Origin: Burkholderia sp. SRS-W-2-2016
Lineage (GTDB): Bacteria > Pseudomonadota > Gammaproteobacteria > Burkholderiales > Burkholderiaceae
Assembly: GCF_001931485.1 (NCBI RefSeq)
Contig: NZ_MSDV01000042.1
Span: 1 to 64,000, forward strand
Direction: 5' to 3'
DNA length: 64,000 bases
The notes beneath the pieces are model-generated. The model had not been told where the DNA came from. It did not search any database and saw nothing but the letters and a program-made list of their open reading frames with translations. This document shows positions 36,719-45,237 of this stretch, piece after piece (position 1 is the first letter of the stretch; each line of letters begins with the position of its first letter). The position numbers and the translations under genes were made by a program.

Positions 36719-36758
36719 AGGTGAGTAGGGTTATCCTGTTTTTCCTCACCTCAACAGG
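36719..36758. promoter_or_regulatory. Overlapping inverted repeats before a small open frame
   Basis: AGGTGAG (36719-36725) pairs with CTCACCT (36745-36751), and CCTGTT (36735-36740) pairs with AACAGG (36753-36758). The second arm ends in the ribosome-binding site of the next small gene, so a hairpin could hide it. Mutually exclusive pairing is possible but unproven. Confidence 0.35.
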
Positions 36759-36766
36759 AGCGCATT

Positions 36767-36871
36767 ATGACGACCCACCCGAAATTGCCATTGTTCGACG
36801 AGCCGCCGGACCGCAAAACGGCTGCATGCGCCATCACCCGCCCTGACACCCACGGTCGCAGCGCAGCTTGA
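36767..36871 (+). CDS. Possible 34-aa peptide
   Basis: Short frame starting MTTHPKLPLFDEPPDRKTA, with CAGGAG six bases before its ATG. It ends just before the ribosome-binding site of the next gene. Nothing is recognised. A good start signal and position in the reading direction of the island are the only support. Confidence 0.35.
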   Translation: MTTHPKLPLFDEPPDRKTAACAITRPDTHGRSAA

Positions 36872-36888
36872 GCGTCGGGAGAACTGAC

Positions 36889-37374
36889 ATGGGCTACATG
36901 AACGACTGGGCGAATCAGACGCTGCGCGATAGCACCGGTGCCATTGCGCAGGCGCAACGGGTGCAGGCCGAAGTCGCAGCAAGGCGTGAGCGCGAGCACG
37001 CAGCCGCCGATGAGGCCGAAGACCTCCGGCGCACGGCGCGCGCCACGCACCTGCTACGCGTCGAACAGAAGAGGCTCGAACTCGCCCGACTGCGCGCGGA
37101 CACCGTTGACGCGCAGCTCGTGCGCTGGCGGGACGCGCTGCCGCCTGAGCAGCGCTGCATGCGCCGGTCGTTCGCCGACATCCGCGCGGCGATACGCGGT
37201 GTGCGCATCGGCACGAACGCAACCAACCCTGCATTGGCAGCCGCGCTGCGCCGGGCGGGCTGGTGTCGTGAGCGCGACTGGCGCGACGCGTCGAACGGTT
37301 ACCGGATATGGTGGTATCCGCCCGTCTGGGAGCGACACGAGGCCGATGCGGCGGACTTCGGATGGTACGACTGA
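36889..37374 (+). CDS. Hypothetical island protein with coiled coil
   Basis: 161 aa, not recognised. Residues about 20-80 form a long charged helix (AQAQRVQAEVAARREREH; EAEDLRRTARATHLLRVEQKR), likely a coiled coil. The C-terminus is Trp/Arg-rich (GWCRERDWRDASNGYRIWWYPP). GGGAG precedes the ATG at 36889 by 7 bp. It is the last plus-strand gene before the convergent restriction remnants. Confidence 0.7.
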   Translation: MGYMNDWANQTLRDSTGAIAQAQRVQAEVAARREREHAAADEAEDLRRTARATHLLRVEQKRLELARLRADTVDAQLVRWRDALPPEQRCMRRSFADIRAAIRGVRIGTNATNPALAAALRRAGWCRERDWRDASNGYRIWWYPPVWERHEADAADFGWYD

Positions 37375-37496
37375 CTTTACGTCAGTAATGCCGCCCGCAT
37401 AACCCTAGGACCGCCAGCAACGTCCGACGCGCAGCCAAGCTTTCCGAGTTCGGACGGCTGAAACGCGAAGTACTAGCCAATCGAAGGTGGTTCTGC

Positions 37497-38744
37497 TTAC
37501 CGCCCCGCAACGGACTGGGCGCGTTTTGTGCGCGCCCCCTTGCTCGCCTTGCTTTCACCTGACCGTTGTGCCTTCAGCCGCTTCAACAGAGCTGCGGCGG
37601 ACTCATCGCTCGGGTCCTGCGGGACGAGATCGCCACGGAAGGCCTTAGCTAAAATGGCAGGCGTCAGACGGTCCATTGCGGATTGAGCACTCTTCAGCTT
37701 TGTTTCAAGGCCGTCGGCAATCGCTAATAGCGAATCAACGCGGCGGACAATCTCGGCTTGTTCATCCTCTGGCGGCACAGGAATCGGTGTTCGTCTGACA
37801 TCAGCCAAATTTAGACCTGGCATATCGATTCCGCGGTAGTGGGCGTGCAACCAGCGTTGCGTTGCTGGCGCCTCCAGCACAATTGCAAGATAACGCGTTG
37901 ATAATGAATTCGATGGGCGAAAACGCGCCGTCCCTTGGGTAATATTTGCGCCTTCGAGTTCGGCAGGGACTATGGCGACCTTCGTAGCCCGGATGATACC
38001 CAACAGCACATCGCCGCCCTTGAGAGCAGCGCGAGCATATTTTTTCGCAATCGCGGGACTTGTTCGCAGGAGTTGATGCACTTGGATGCGTCCATCAACG
38101 ATGTCCATCCCTCGGACGTAGGGCACTCCTTCCGCGAGCTTGGGTCCCGGCTGAACAATTCCATAAACAATTTCTGCGTCAGCCGCGACCGCCTCAGATG
38201 CTCTCCGAATGCGCCATGATTTTGGCAAAGACACCAACCATCGTTCAATCTCTGGCACATCTTCTTCGGCGTTCGTCTTCGCGTCATGAGCGGAGTGCAC
38301 AAGATCCGCGTTCTCCCTGCGCCACGCCTCTGTCAGTTGTCCCGCAACAGCGGCAGCTAGTACTGATTGCCGGAATTGTTTGAGCATAGGCGCCACGAGA
38401 GCTAAACGGTCACGGCACGCATCCACGCGCGCGAGCACGGTGTCGAGTTTGTCGGCGATGCGTCGCTGCTCACGTTCTGGCGCTACTAAAAAAGGTAGCT
38501 TTGCGGCAACTCCGCCCGACAACTCTTTGAACGTTGTACCAGTCGCACGTTGCTCCGCAATTGGCTTGATATAACGAAGGTAGTAGTACACGAATCTGCT
38601 GTCCAGACCATCAGGTAGCACGAAACTCTTAAAGCCTTGATTCGTCGTTAGCTCGTTCTTCGCAATCGCAACATAGCCGATAGGCGCACGACTAGAGAAT
38701 AGTACAGTGCCCGCAGGCAGTTTCCGGGCGGAACACGATGTAAA
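37497..38744 (-). pseudogene. hsdS: Type I restriction-modification specificity subunit, 5'-truncated
   Basis: The frame is open from 38744 and reads RKLPAGTVLFSSRAPIGYVA, the middle of a first target-recognition domain. It continues with VAPEREQRRIADKLDTVLAR (first conserved helix), a second recognition domain, and PPEDEQAEIVRRVDSLLAIA (second conserved helix). The first 70-100 residues are missing and a TGA lies directly upstream (38747-38745). A GTG at 38621 could still start a 374-aa product with one full recognition domain. No hsdM is present, so it cannot form a methylase here. GC is lower than in the flanks. Confidence 0.85.
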
Positions 38745-38782
38745 TCACTATTGAACGGACGAAGCGATCCCCAAGACGGGAA

Positions 38783-39834
38783 TTATGCCACCTGCGGCCA
38801 GAGTGCCCCGGCGAGGCCTTGCAGCACATCGTCGAGCTTGCCACCCAGTGTCTTGTTCAACAGCTTCGCGCCGCCATCGTTGGCAAACGTGGTGTTGACG
38901 AACTGCTCATCGATAACCACCTCATGGACGAGTTGCTTCGCCAGTCGATCGAGCCATTTGCGTTGCACATGAGTCCAGTTCGTCATCTTGTAAATACCTT
39001 CCATCGCATGTGCAACGCGCTGATCGAAGGGAAGGAGACCCATCCCGCATCGACTAGCTGTTGGTCGATAAGGATGCGCGTCAGCTCTTCATTCAGCACG
39101 AGATTCTTCGTCGCCTTTTTCGTGCTCGCCTGTGCTTCCTTGGCTTGCTGGGCGTCAAGCTGTGCCTGAAACTGCTTTACCTTGGCGTCGAACTCTTCCT
39201 GGGCCTTCTTGAGGGCTGCCTCCTGTTCGTGCGCAAGCTCCTTGTATGTCTTCGCCTCCGCGTCCATCTGCAACGCGAGCGTCTCGTACTCCTGTTTCTC
39301 CTGCGCGACGAGGTCGGCGAGTTGCTGGTTGTCTTCGAGCGTTTGCGAGGCGGCTTTCAGTTGCGCCTTGAGCTGATCGATCTCGTTCTGGAGATTGCGT
39401 AGGTGCGAGCTGGGGTCCGCTGGCGGAACAAACGGGCCGGGCTTGAATGCAGTGCCCTGCTTTCCAAATGATTCATGGAACCAGATGGCGAGCGCGCGCG
39501 CGACCTTGAGGCCGTCCATGGCCTCCTTGTGCTGAGTCTTGAATTCGTGAGTGGCTTTGTTTCCTTCCACGCGCAGGGTGTGGAAGAGGCCCCGGATGGT
39601 CCGGTCGAGTCCGGCCTCGCGCTCCAGCCGATAGAGCAGGTCAGCCTGACTCATCTGCTCGAACTCTACGCCCAATCGTGCGGCAAGGTCCTGAGCCATC
39701 GCCTCCCCGAATTGCCGAAGCTTGATCAGTGTCGTGTTGGGGTCGGCGGCAAATGCATTCTCCGCTGCCGCGCCAAGTTGCGCGAGGAGTGGCGAGTGCT
39801 CGGCGAGGAAGCTGAAGTTCCCGGAATGGCTCAC
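38783..39834 (-). pseudogene. hsdR: Type I restriction endonuclease subunit with large internal deletion
   Basis: Two ends of HsdR are joined. The 5' part (GTG on 39834-39832) gives a DUF4145 domain (residues about 30-120), a coiled coil and LVLNEELTRILIDQQLVDAGW, where the nuclease and helicase core should begin. It then shifts frame and stops at 38983. In the other frame 39043-38783 reads LPFDQRVAHAMEGIYKMTNW and VHVQRKWLDRLAKQL-like sequence (here THVQRKWLDRLAKQL), the C-terminal end of EcoEI-type HsdR. The nuclease and DEAD-box motor, more than 500 residues, are absent. The shortened first frame could still make a 283-aa protein. Confidence 0.8.
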
Positions 39835-40572
39835 GATTATCGGCCTGGTCGTTTTTTGTGTCTGGAGAATACGCCAAACGACCGTACATGAAAATGAGTC
39901 CGCCCTCTCATTGCTTCAATACAAACAAGTTTCAATATTTGCGGAAATGCGTAGCCATGCGGTCTTCGCAGACGAGCCGCCTACTCACGTGGGCGTCCCC
40001 GGGTCGAGGTCTTGGGGGGAGGCGTGCCGGGCCTGGCACGGGTAGAGAGCGGGCGACCCTGTGCAACGGCTGCCGGTCGGTGCATTCAACTTCCGCCACG
40101 CGACCCGCAAGGCCCTGATTGCCCAGCGACGCACCGAGGTGAAACAGCGGTGCACCGACATCCTGGACACCAGTTGACGGGGAGCGCATCAGCCCGCCGT
40201 GACGCGCTTGCGCAGGTAGACCGTTCGCTCTCCCGGTGCTGCGTCTTGATCCGGTCAGGCGGCCACGCGGCAGGGCCCGCAAGGGTGACGACGGCTCGTT
40301 GCCTTGCTCGGACGACTACACCTGACGGGTCGCGGCCATCCGCCCCCGCGTAAACAACCAGGTTGTAAACACTAAAAAAAACGGCGTCTGGTCTGAGAGA
40401 CTCACCTAAGCCCGGGTACCCGGGGGTATTCGAAGGGGACCATCGCCCCCGGTCTGGTGGGGGTGGGGGCGGTCGGACTGCACGATGTCGCCGGTCCGCA
40501 CGCGCGCACGATAGGCGACCTGTCTTGACAGTGTTACATCGCGCCCGGATCAGCCGTCAGAAGCTTCGGCGC

Positions 40573-40592
40573 GGTGGCATATGCGGTGGTAT
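40573..40592 (+). repeat. Candidate integrase arm-type sites, right end
   Basis: GGTGGCAT (40573-40580) and GGTGGTAT (40585-40592), spaced 12 bp apart, match the octamers before the integrase gene at 30829 and 30839. They lie about 70 bp inside the right repeat, the distance expected for the second arm of an attP site in the circular form. Confidence 0.45.
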
Positions 40593-40661
40593 AGGGCTGA
40601 TACCCCGCTGCGCAAACCCTTGTATGACGGGATTCACAGCCTCAATACGAGGTGGACACCG

Positions 40662-40671
40662 CCACCAAACA
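40662..40671 (+). repeat. Candidate attR core
   Basis: CCACCAAACA, identical to the ssrA end at 30719-30728. It is followed within 30 bp by a hairpin and terminator that suit an RNA gene. The bases before it do not match ssrA, so the core is short or has diverged. Confidence 0.5.
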
Positions 40672-40675
40672 CTCA

Positions 40676-40737
40676 GGACGCTCGTCAAGAGCGTCCCCCA
40701 AAACCCCGGCAGCCCCTCAAGGCCGCCGGGGTTTTTC
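40676..40737 (+). terminator. Probable native ssrA terminator, displaced by the island
   Basis: A first hairpin GGACGCTC/GAGCGTCC (40676-40696) is followed by a strong stem AAAACCCCGGC (40700-40710) with GCCGGGGTTTT (40725-40735) and T-run. No gene on the plus strand precedes it closely, but in the uninserted chromosome it would stand just after ssrA. Confidence 0.7.
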
Positions 40738-40921
40738 TTTGCGCGTCGTCGCGCGGCAATAACAAAAGTCCGCAGCCGTGCCGCCCGGCCTGGAATAAAC
40801 CTCCGCCCTCACCCGTTCACTGGTTGCGACCGCCGCGCGGCGGTCCGCACATCTCCTCGCTGCCTGCATCCGAAGCGCGCCGTCACTCGTCAAACACGTC
40901 GTCAACACAGGAGTCCGCATC

Positions 40922-41290
40922 ATGCGCAAAATCATCCTCTGCATCGCTCCGCTCGCACTCGCCGCGCTTCAGACGAGCGCGTTCGCCGAACCGCCCAAGC
41001 TCGACAACGGCCGCTTCGTCACGGCCGACGGCATGACGCTCTACACCTTCGACAAGGACACCACGCCCGGCGTCAGCGCCTGCACCGGTGGCTGCATGAG
41101 CAACTGGCCGGCGGCGACCGCGGCATCGACCGACAAGCCGTCCGGCGACTGGACGCTGATCCCTGCCGCGGACGGCAAGCAGCAATGGGCGTACAAGGGC
41201 CATCCGCTGTATCGCTACGCGGCCGACAAGCAGGCTGGAGACTCAAAGGGGGACGGCTTCAAGGATGTCTGGCACATCGCGAAGCCTTGA
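40922..41290 (+). CDS. Secreted COG4315-type repeat protein
   Basis: 122 aa. Signal peptide MRKIILCIAPLALAALQTSAFA, then a single domain of the COG4315 'secreted repeat of unknown function' type: FVTADGMTLYTFDKDTTPG (YTFxxD motif, about residues 38-50), two cysteines in SACTGGCMSNWPA (about 56-62), and WAYKGHPLYRYAADKQAGD (about 90). Function is unknown; it is found in many proteobacterial periplasms. The Cys pair may form a disulfide. First core gene right of the island. Confidence 0.87.
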   Translation: MRKIILCIAPLALAALQTSAFAEPPKLDNGRFVTADGMTLYTFDKDTTPGVSACTGGCMSNWPAATAASTDKPSGDWTLIPAADGKQQWAYKGHPLYRYAADKQAGDSKGDGFKDVWHIAKP

Positions 41291-41426
41291 GAAGCGCCGA
41301 GGTCCCGGGCCGAGCCGGGGACAACACCGCTATAACAACGCGCGATCGCTCGCGGCGCCGAGCGTCGCGAATACGGAAATTGCGGAAATGAGACCGGGGC
41401 GCCCAAAAACTCCGCCAACAAAAGCA

Positions 41427-41452
41427 CAACGCCGGCTCAAAAGCCGGCGTTG
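41427..41452. terminator. Hairpin between convergent genes
   Basis: Perfect 11-bp stem CAACGCCGGCT (41427-41437) and AGCCGGCGTTG (41442-41452) with a CAAA loop. It has no long T-run, so termination strength is uncertain. Confidence 0.6.
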
Positions 41453-41480
41453 CATCAACTGACGAGTCCCGCGAGGGTCC

Positions 41481-41747
41481 TTACTCGTCCTGCGGGCACT
41501 GCAGGTTACAGCCGTTCGGGTCGCCCATGTCGCCACGCTTGCGCGCCGCCGAACGCTTGCCGTGCTGATACTTGGCCGACGGCGCGGACGCCGCGAACGG
41601 CATCTGCGGATGCTCGTTGATACGGAATTCGTCGTTCAGGATGCCGCCCGGCACGCCGGGGGAATTCTGGGCGAAGGCGACGGAGGTGGTGGCGCAAAGC
41701 ACACCTGCCGCGGCAACGGCGGCACATGCGTGAAGAAAAGCTTTCAT
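41481..41747 (-). CDS. Small secreted protein of unknown function
   Basis: 88 aa. Signal peptide ending VAFA-Q at about residue 26, then a polar mature part with GVPGGILNDEFRINEHPQMP and a basic KRSAARKRGD stretch. A cysteine pair lies near the end (CNLQC). Not recognised as a named family. Signal peptide and position after a hairpin support it as a real gene. Confidence 0.7.
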   Translation of the reverse strand: MKAFLHACAAVAAAGVLCATTSVAFAQNSPGVPGGILNDEFRINEHPQMPFAASAPSAKYQHGKRSAARKRGDMGDPNGCNLQCPQDE

Positions 41748-41949
41748 GTCGGTTGAGCGCGCGTTGGCGCGAGGTTAAAGCGGAGACGAAGCCAGAAGAG
41801 TAGCGGAAACCGGCGCGCCGCGCAGCGGCACGGCCCCGCCGGACCCGCATTTATGTGCATTTAAGTTTACGCGCTCTTACGTCGGCGCCGGAACGACTGC
41901 TCAAGACGCCGCTCAGCCCGCCGCTCAAGCACGCCACGCAACCCGCCGT

Positions 41950-43029
41950 TCACGCCACCGCTTCGCCGAGCCCTTCGGCCAGATCGACGATCCGCCCGCA
42001 ATCGCGCGGATCGTAGCCGTCCAGTTGCTCGACGCAGTGACGAAACCCGCTGCTGCGCAGCAACTCGATCACCGCCGCGAGCGGTGCACGCGACAGACGC
42101 GCGCGGTCGCACGCGAAGAAATAGTCCTCGTCGACGACCGGAATGAAGTCGAGCCCGAAATGATGCGCGGCCGGCTCCACGCCGAAGCCCACGTCCGCCA
42201 TCCCGCTCGCGACGAACGCGGCGATCGCCGAATGCGTGAGTTCGGTCGACGCATAGCCGTTCACGCGATCCGGGTCCACGCCGACCCGCCGCAGCGACAG
42301 ATCGAGCAGCATCCGCGTGCCGGAACCCGGCTGGCGGTTGACGAAGCGGATATCGTCGCGCGCGAGGTCGCCGAGACCGTCGATCCCCTTCGGATTGCCC
42401 TTGCCGATGAACAGGCCCTGCTTGCGCCGCGTCAGATGCACGAGCACGTGGCGCTGCGGATCGAGCCAGCGCCGGTAGACGTCGGCGCAGGTTGTGCGAA
42501 ATTCGTTGAGCGGCAGGTGAAAGCCCGCCAGATCGCACTCGCCGCGCGCGAGGGCGCTGACCGCGTCCGCGCTGTCGCGGTACTTGATGTCGACCGGCTG
42601 ATCGCCCGCGACCAGCGCGGTCACCAGCGCCGCCACCGCATAGCCGTGCGACGCGTGAATGCGCACGTCGTCGGCGGGCGGCGCGAGCCAGCGGTTCAGA
42701 TCGCTGGCCACTTCGCTCGCCAGCGCCTGCAGATTGCCGTCGAGCCGCTCGCCGCACAGCCGCTGCGCGCGCAGCACCGCATGACCGAGTTCGGACAGCA
42801 CCGAGCCGCGCCCGCGCTCCTTCGAGATCAACGGACCGCCCAGACGCTCCTCGATGCCGCGCAGCAAACCCCACGCATGCCGGTAGGACAAACCCTTAAG
42901 CGCGGCGGCCTGCGCGATGCTGCCGGATTCATCGACGAGCGCGAGCAGCGGCACCACGTCCGACAGGCTGGCCTCGTAGCCGTCCGTGCCCTTCACCACC
43001 AGCTCGACCTGACATTCGACCCTGATCAT
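41950..43029 (-). CDS. ModE-like HTH / periplasmic-binding-fold regulator, likely of the fds operon
   Basis: 359 aa. Residues about 20-90 are a ModE/LysR-type winged helix (LLALVDESGSIAQAAALKGLSYRHAWGLL). Residues about 115-330 are a PBP-like ligand domain of the type seen in one-component molybdate/oxyanion sensors (RFVNRQPGSGTRMLLDL, SGMADVGFGVEPAAHHFGL). It is divergent from fdsG by 133 bp, so control of formate dehydrogenase in response to molybdate, tungstate or formate is likely. The named fds regulator of Cupriavidus is LysR-type, so the symbol is left empty. Confidence 0.85.
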   Translation of the reverse strand: MIRVECQVELVVKGTDGYEASLSDVVPLLALVDESGSIAQAAALKGLSYRHAWGLLRGIEERLGGPLISKERGRGSVLSELGHAVLRAQRLCGERLDGNLQALASEVASDLNRWLAPPADDVRIHASHGYAVAALVTALVAGDQPVDIKYRDSADAVSALARGECDLAGFHLPLNEFRTTCADVYRRWLDPQRHVLVHLTRRKQGLFIGKGNPKGIDGLGDLARDDIRFVNRQPGSGTRMLLDLSLRRVGVDPDRVNGYASTELTHSAIAAFVASGMADVGFGVEPAAHHFGLDFIPVVDEDYFFACDRARLSRAPLAAVIELLRSSGFRHCVEQLDGYDPRDCGRIVDLAEGLGEAVA

Positions 43030-43108
43030 ATATGTTGAGGTTTCTCCTATTGCACACGCCCGCCGGCGCGCCTATCGTTCGGCTATACCATATCGAATAG
43101 ACGAAGCA

Positions 43109-43120
43109 TACGTGCACGTA
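43109..43120. promoter_or_regulatory. Palindrome in the fds control region
   Basis: TACGTGCACGTA is a perfect 12-bp palindrome, about 45 bp before the fdsG start and next to AT-rich sequence (TATGAATAA, GCATATATAGC). It is a candidate operator for the divergent regulator. Confidence 0.4.
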
Positions 43121-43162
43121 TTATGAATAACAAGTGCATATATAGCTTTGGAGGAGCCCCCA

Positions 43163-43648
43163 TTGGAAGATTCCCTCGCTACGGCGCCGGAGCAGCTCGT
43201 GCAACGTCACGCGCAACCGGGCCGCTCGCTGATCGCGATCCTGCACGCCATTCAGGACGAGCTTGGTTACGTCCCGCCTGACACGGTCGCGCCGCTCGCC
43301 CGAACGCTGAATCTGTCGCGCGCGGAAGTGCACGGCGTGATCACCTACTACCACCACTTTCGCAGCCAGCCGCCCGCCCCCGTGACCGTACAACTGTGCC
43401 GCGCGGAAGCGTGCCGCAGCATGGGCACCGAAGCGCTCGCGCAGCATATCGAGGCGCACACCGGTTGCCGCTTCGACGCCGCGCACGAGCACGGCGCGAC
43501 GGTCGAACTCGAATCGGTGTACTGCCTCGGCCAATGCGCGTTGTCGCCCGCGATGATGCTCAACGGCACGCTGCACGCGCGCGTCACACCGCAGAAATTC
43601 GACGCGCTGCTCGCCGCAGCTCGCAAATGCGTGGAGGTGCCGGCATGA
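43163..43648 (+). CDS. fdsG: NAD-dependent formate dehydrogenase gamma subunit
   Basis: 161-aa thioredoxin-like [2Fe-2S] protein, homologous to NuoE. Iron-sulfur cysteines are in LCRAEACRSMG (about residues 80-90) and YCLGQCALSP (about 120-130). The start is TTG at 43163, because GGAGGAG (43150-43156) lies 6 bp before it. It passes electrons within the soluble FdsGBA complex. It overlaps fdsB by ATGA. Confidence 0.93.
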   Translation: MEDSLATAPEQLVQRHAQPGRSLIAILHAIQDELGYVPPDTVAPLARTLNLSRAEVHGVITYYHHFRSQPPAPVTVQLCRAEACRSMGTEALAQHIEAHTGCRFDAAHEHGATVELESVYCLGQCALSPAMMLNGTLHARVTPQKFDALLAAARKCVEVPA

Positions 43649-45222
43649 CCCGCATCTACGTTCCGCGCGACTCGTCCGCGCTGGCGCTCGGCGCCGACGC
43701 AGTCGCACAAGCGATCGAAGCCGAGGCCGCGCGCCGCGGCATCGCGGTCGAACTGGTCCGCAACGGTTCGCGCGGACTGCTGTGGCTCGAACCGCTGGTT
43801 GAAGTGGCAACGCCCGCTGGCCGCGTCGGTTATGCGAACGTCGAGGAGCAGGACGTCGCCGCGCTGTTCGATGCCGGTTTTATCGACGGCGGAGAACATC
43901 CGCGCGGCGTCGGCATCGTCGACGAGATTGCGTATCTGAAGAAGCAGCAGCGCCTGACCTTCGCGCGCATCGGCATCACCGACCCGCTGTCGATCGACGA
44001 CTACGTCGCGCACGGCGGCCTCGCAGGCCTGCGCGCCGCGCTGCAAACCGACGGCGACGCCGCCTGCGAAGCGCTGATCGAATCCGGCCTGCGCGGCCGC
44101 GGCGGCGCCGCGTTCCCGGCCGGCATCAAGTGGCGCACGGTCCGCGGCGCAAAGGCCGCGCAGAAGTACATCGTCTGCAATGCCGACGAAGGCGACTCGG
44201 GCACCTTCTCCGATCGTCTGGTGATGGAAAGCGATCCGTACCTGCTGATCGAAGGGATGATCATCGCGGGCGTCGCGACCGGCGCGACGGTCGGCTACAT
44301 CTACGTGCGCAGCGAATACCCGCATTCGATCGCGACGCTCGATGCGGCCATCGAACGCGCGCGCGCGGCCGGCTGGCTCGGCGATAGCGTGCTGGGCAGC
44401 GCGCATCGCTTCGAACTATTCGTCGCGAAAGGCGCGGGCTCGTATGTCTGCGGCGAGGAGACCGCGCTGCTCGAATCGCTCGAAGGCAAGCGCGGGATCG
44501 TTCGCGCGAAGCCGCCGGTGCCGGCGCTCGCCGGTCTGTTCGGTCAGCCGACCGTGATCAACAACGTGATCACGCTCGCCACGGTGCCGGTCATCTTCGC
44601 GCGCGGCGCGGCCTTCTATAAGGACTTCGGGATGGGCCGCTCGCGCGGCACCCTGCCGTTCCAGTTGGCCGGCAACATCAAACATGGCGGCCTCGTCGAA
44701 CTCGCGTTCGGCGTCACGCTGCGCGAGCTGCTCGACGAATACGGCGGCGGCACCGCGAGCGGGCGGCCTGCGCGCGCGGTGCAGGTCGGCGGTCCGCTCG
44801 GCACCTATCTGCCGGAAAGCCAGTGGGGCATTCCGATGGACTACGAAGCATACGCGGCGGTCGGCGCGGTGATCGGCCACGGCGGTCTCGTCGTGCACGA
44901 CGACACGTCGAATCTCGCCGAACTCGCGCAGTACGCGATGCACTTCTGCGCGCTCGAATCGTGCGGCAAGTGCACGCCGTGCCGGATCGGCTCGACGCGC
45001 GGCGTCGAGGTGATCGCGCGGATCCGCAACGGCGATACGTCGACGCGCCAGGTCCAGTTGCTGCGCGATCTGTGCGACACGATGGTGTCCGGTTCGCTGT
45101 GCGCGATGGGCGGCATGACGCCCTTCCCGGTGCTATCCGCGCTCGATCACTTCCCCGAAGATTTCGGTCTCGCCGGCGCGTCGGCCGATTCCGCCGACCA
45201 CGCGACCCAAGCCGCGGCCTGA
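43645..45222 (+). CDS. fdsB: NAD-dependent formate dehydrogenase beta subunit
   Basis: 525-aa diaphorase subunit, homologous to NuoF with a thioredoxin-like N-terminal domain (about residues 1-110). The NADH/FMN site is GRGGAAFPAGIKW (about residue 153), FMN contacts are in NADEGDSGTFSDR (about 178), and the [4Fe-4S] ligands are in ESCGKCTPCRIGSTRG (about 437) plus a later Cys (SGSLCAMGG). The start is the ATG overlapping the fdsG stop. Confidence 0.96.
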   Translation: MTRIYVPRDSSALALGADAVAQAIEAEAARRGIAVELVRNGSRGLLWLEPLVEVATPAGRVGYANVEEQDVAALFDAGFIDGGEHPRGVGIVDEIAYLKKQQRLTFARIGITDPLSIDDYVAHGGLAGLRAALQTDGDAACEALIESGLRGRGGAAFPAGIKWRTVRGAKAAQKYIVCNADEGDSGTFSDRLVMESDPYLLIEGMIIAGVATGATVGYIYVRSEYPHSIATLDAAIERARAAGWLGDSVLGSAHRFELFVAKGAGSYVCGEETALLESLEGKRGIVRAKPPVPALAGLFGQPTVINNVITLATVPVIFARGAAFYKDFGMGRSRGTLPFQLAGNIKHGGLVELAFGVTLRELLDEYGGGTASGRPARAVQVGGPLGTYLPESQWGIPMDYEAYAAVGAVIGHGGLVVHDDTSNLAELAQYAMHFCALESCGKCTPCRIGSTRGVEVIARIRNGDTSTRQVQLLRDLCDTMVSGSLCAMGGMTPFPVLSALDHFPEDFGLAGASADSADHATQAAA

Positions 45223-45237
45223 CCCAGGAGCCTTACC

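Larger units (their letters stand above)
30729..40671. mobile_element. Integrative genomic island in ssrA (about 9.9 kb)
   Basis: The island starts directly after the tmRNA CCA end with a P4-type tyrosine integrase. It carries AlpA-like, Prim-Pol/DUF3631 and type I restriction-modification remnant genes, and ends at a 10-bp repeat of the ssrA end. This gene set is typical of P4-like satellite or integrative elements. Parts have lower GC and less biased codon use than the flanks, for example 37800-38750. The replication gene is frameshifted and the restriction locus is deleted, so it is probably no longer able to replicate, but the integrase is intact. Confidence 0.8.
39835..40921. other. 1.1-kb gene-poor right end of the island and start of core DNA
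   Basis: No credible complete gene. About 40048-40173 in the plus direction reads RLPVGAFNFRHATRKALIA and ends TDILDTS-stop with a coding look but no start, perhaps a gene relic. A 14-bp palindrome CCCGGGTACCCGGG lies at 40411-40424 within a G-rich stretch. Repeats and the attR candidate lie at 40573-40671, then the terminator at 40700-40737. 40740-40921 is the upstream region of the COG4315 gene. Confidence 0.6.

Noticed and set aside
40411..40430. Cloning polylinker, because SmaI and KpnI sites adjoin
   Set aside because: No further vector sequence is next to it and the palindrome is embedded in native-looking GC-rich DNA.
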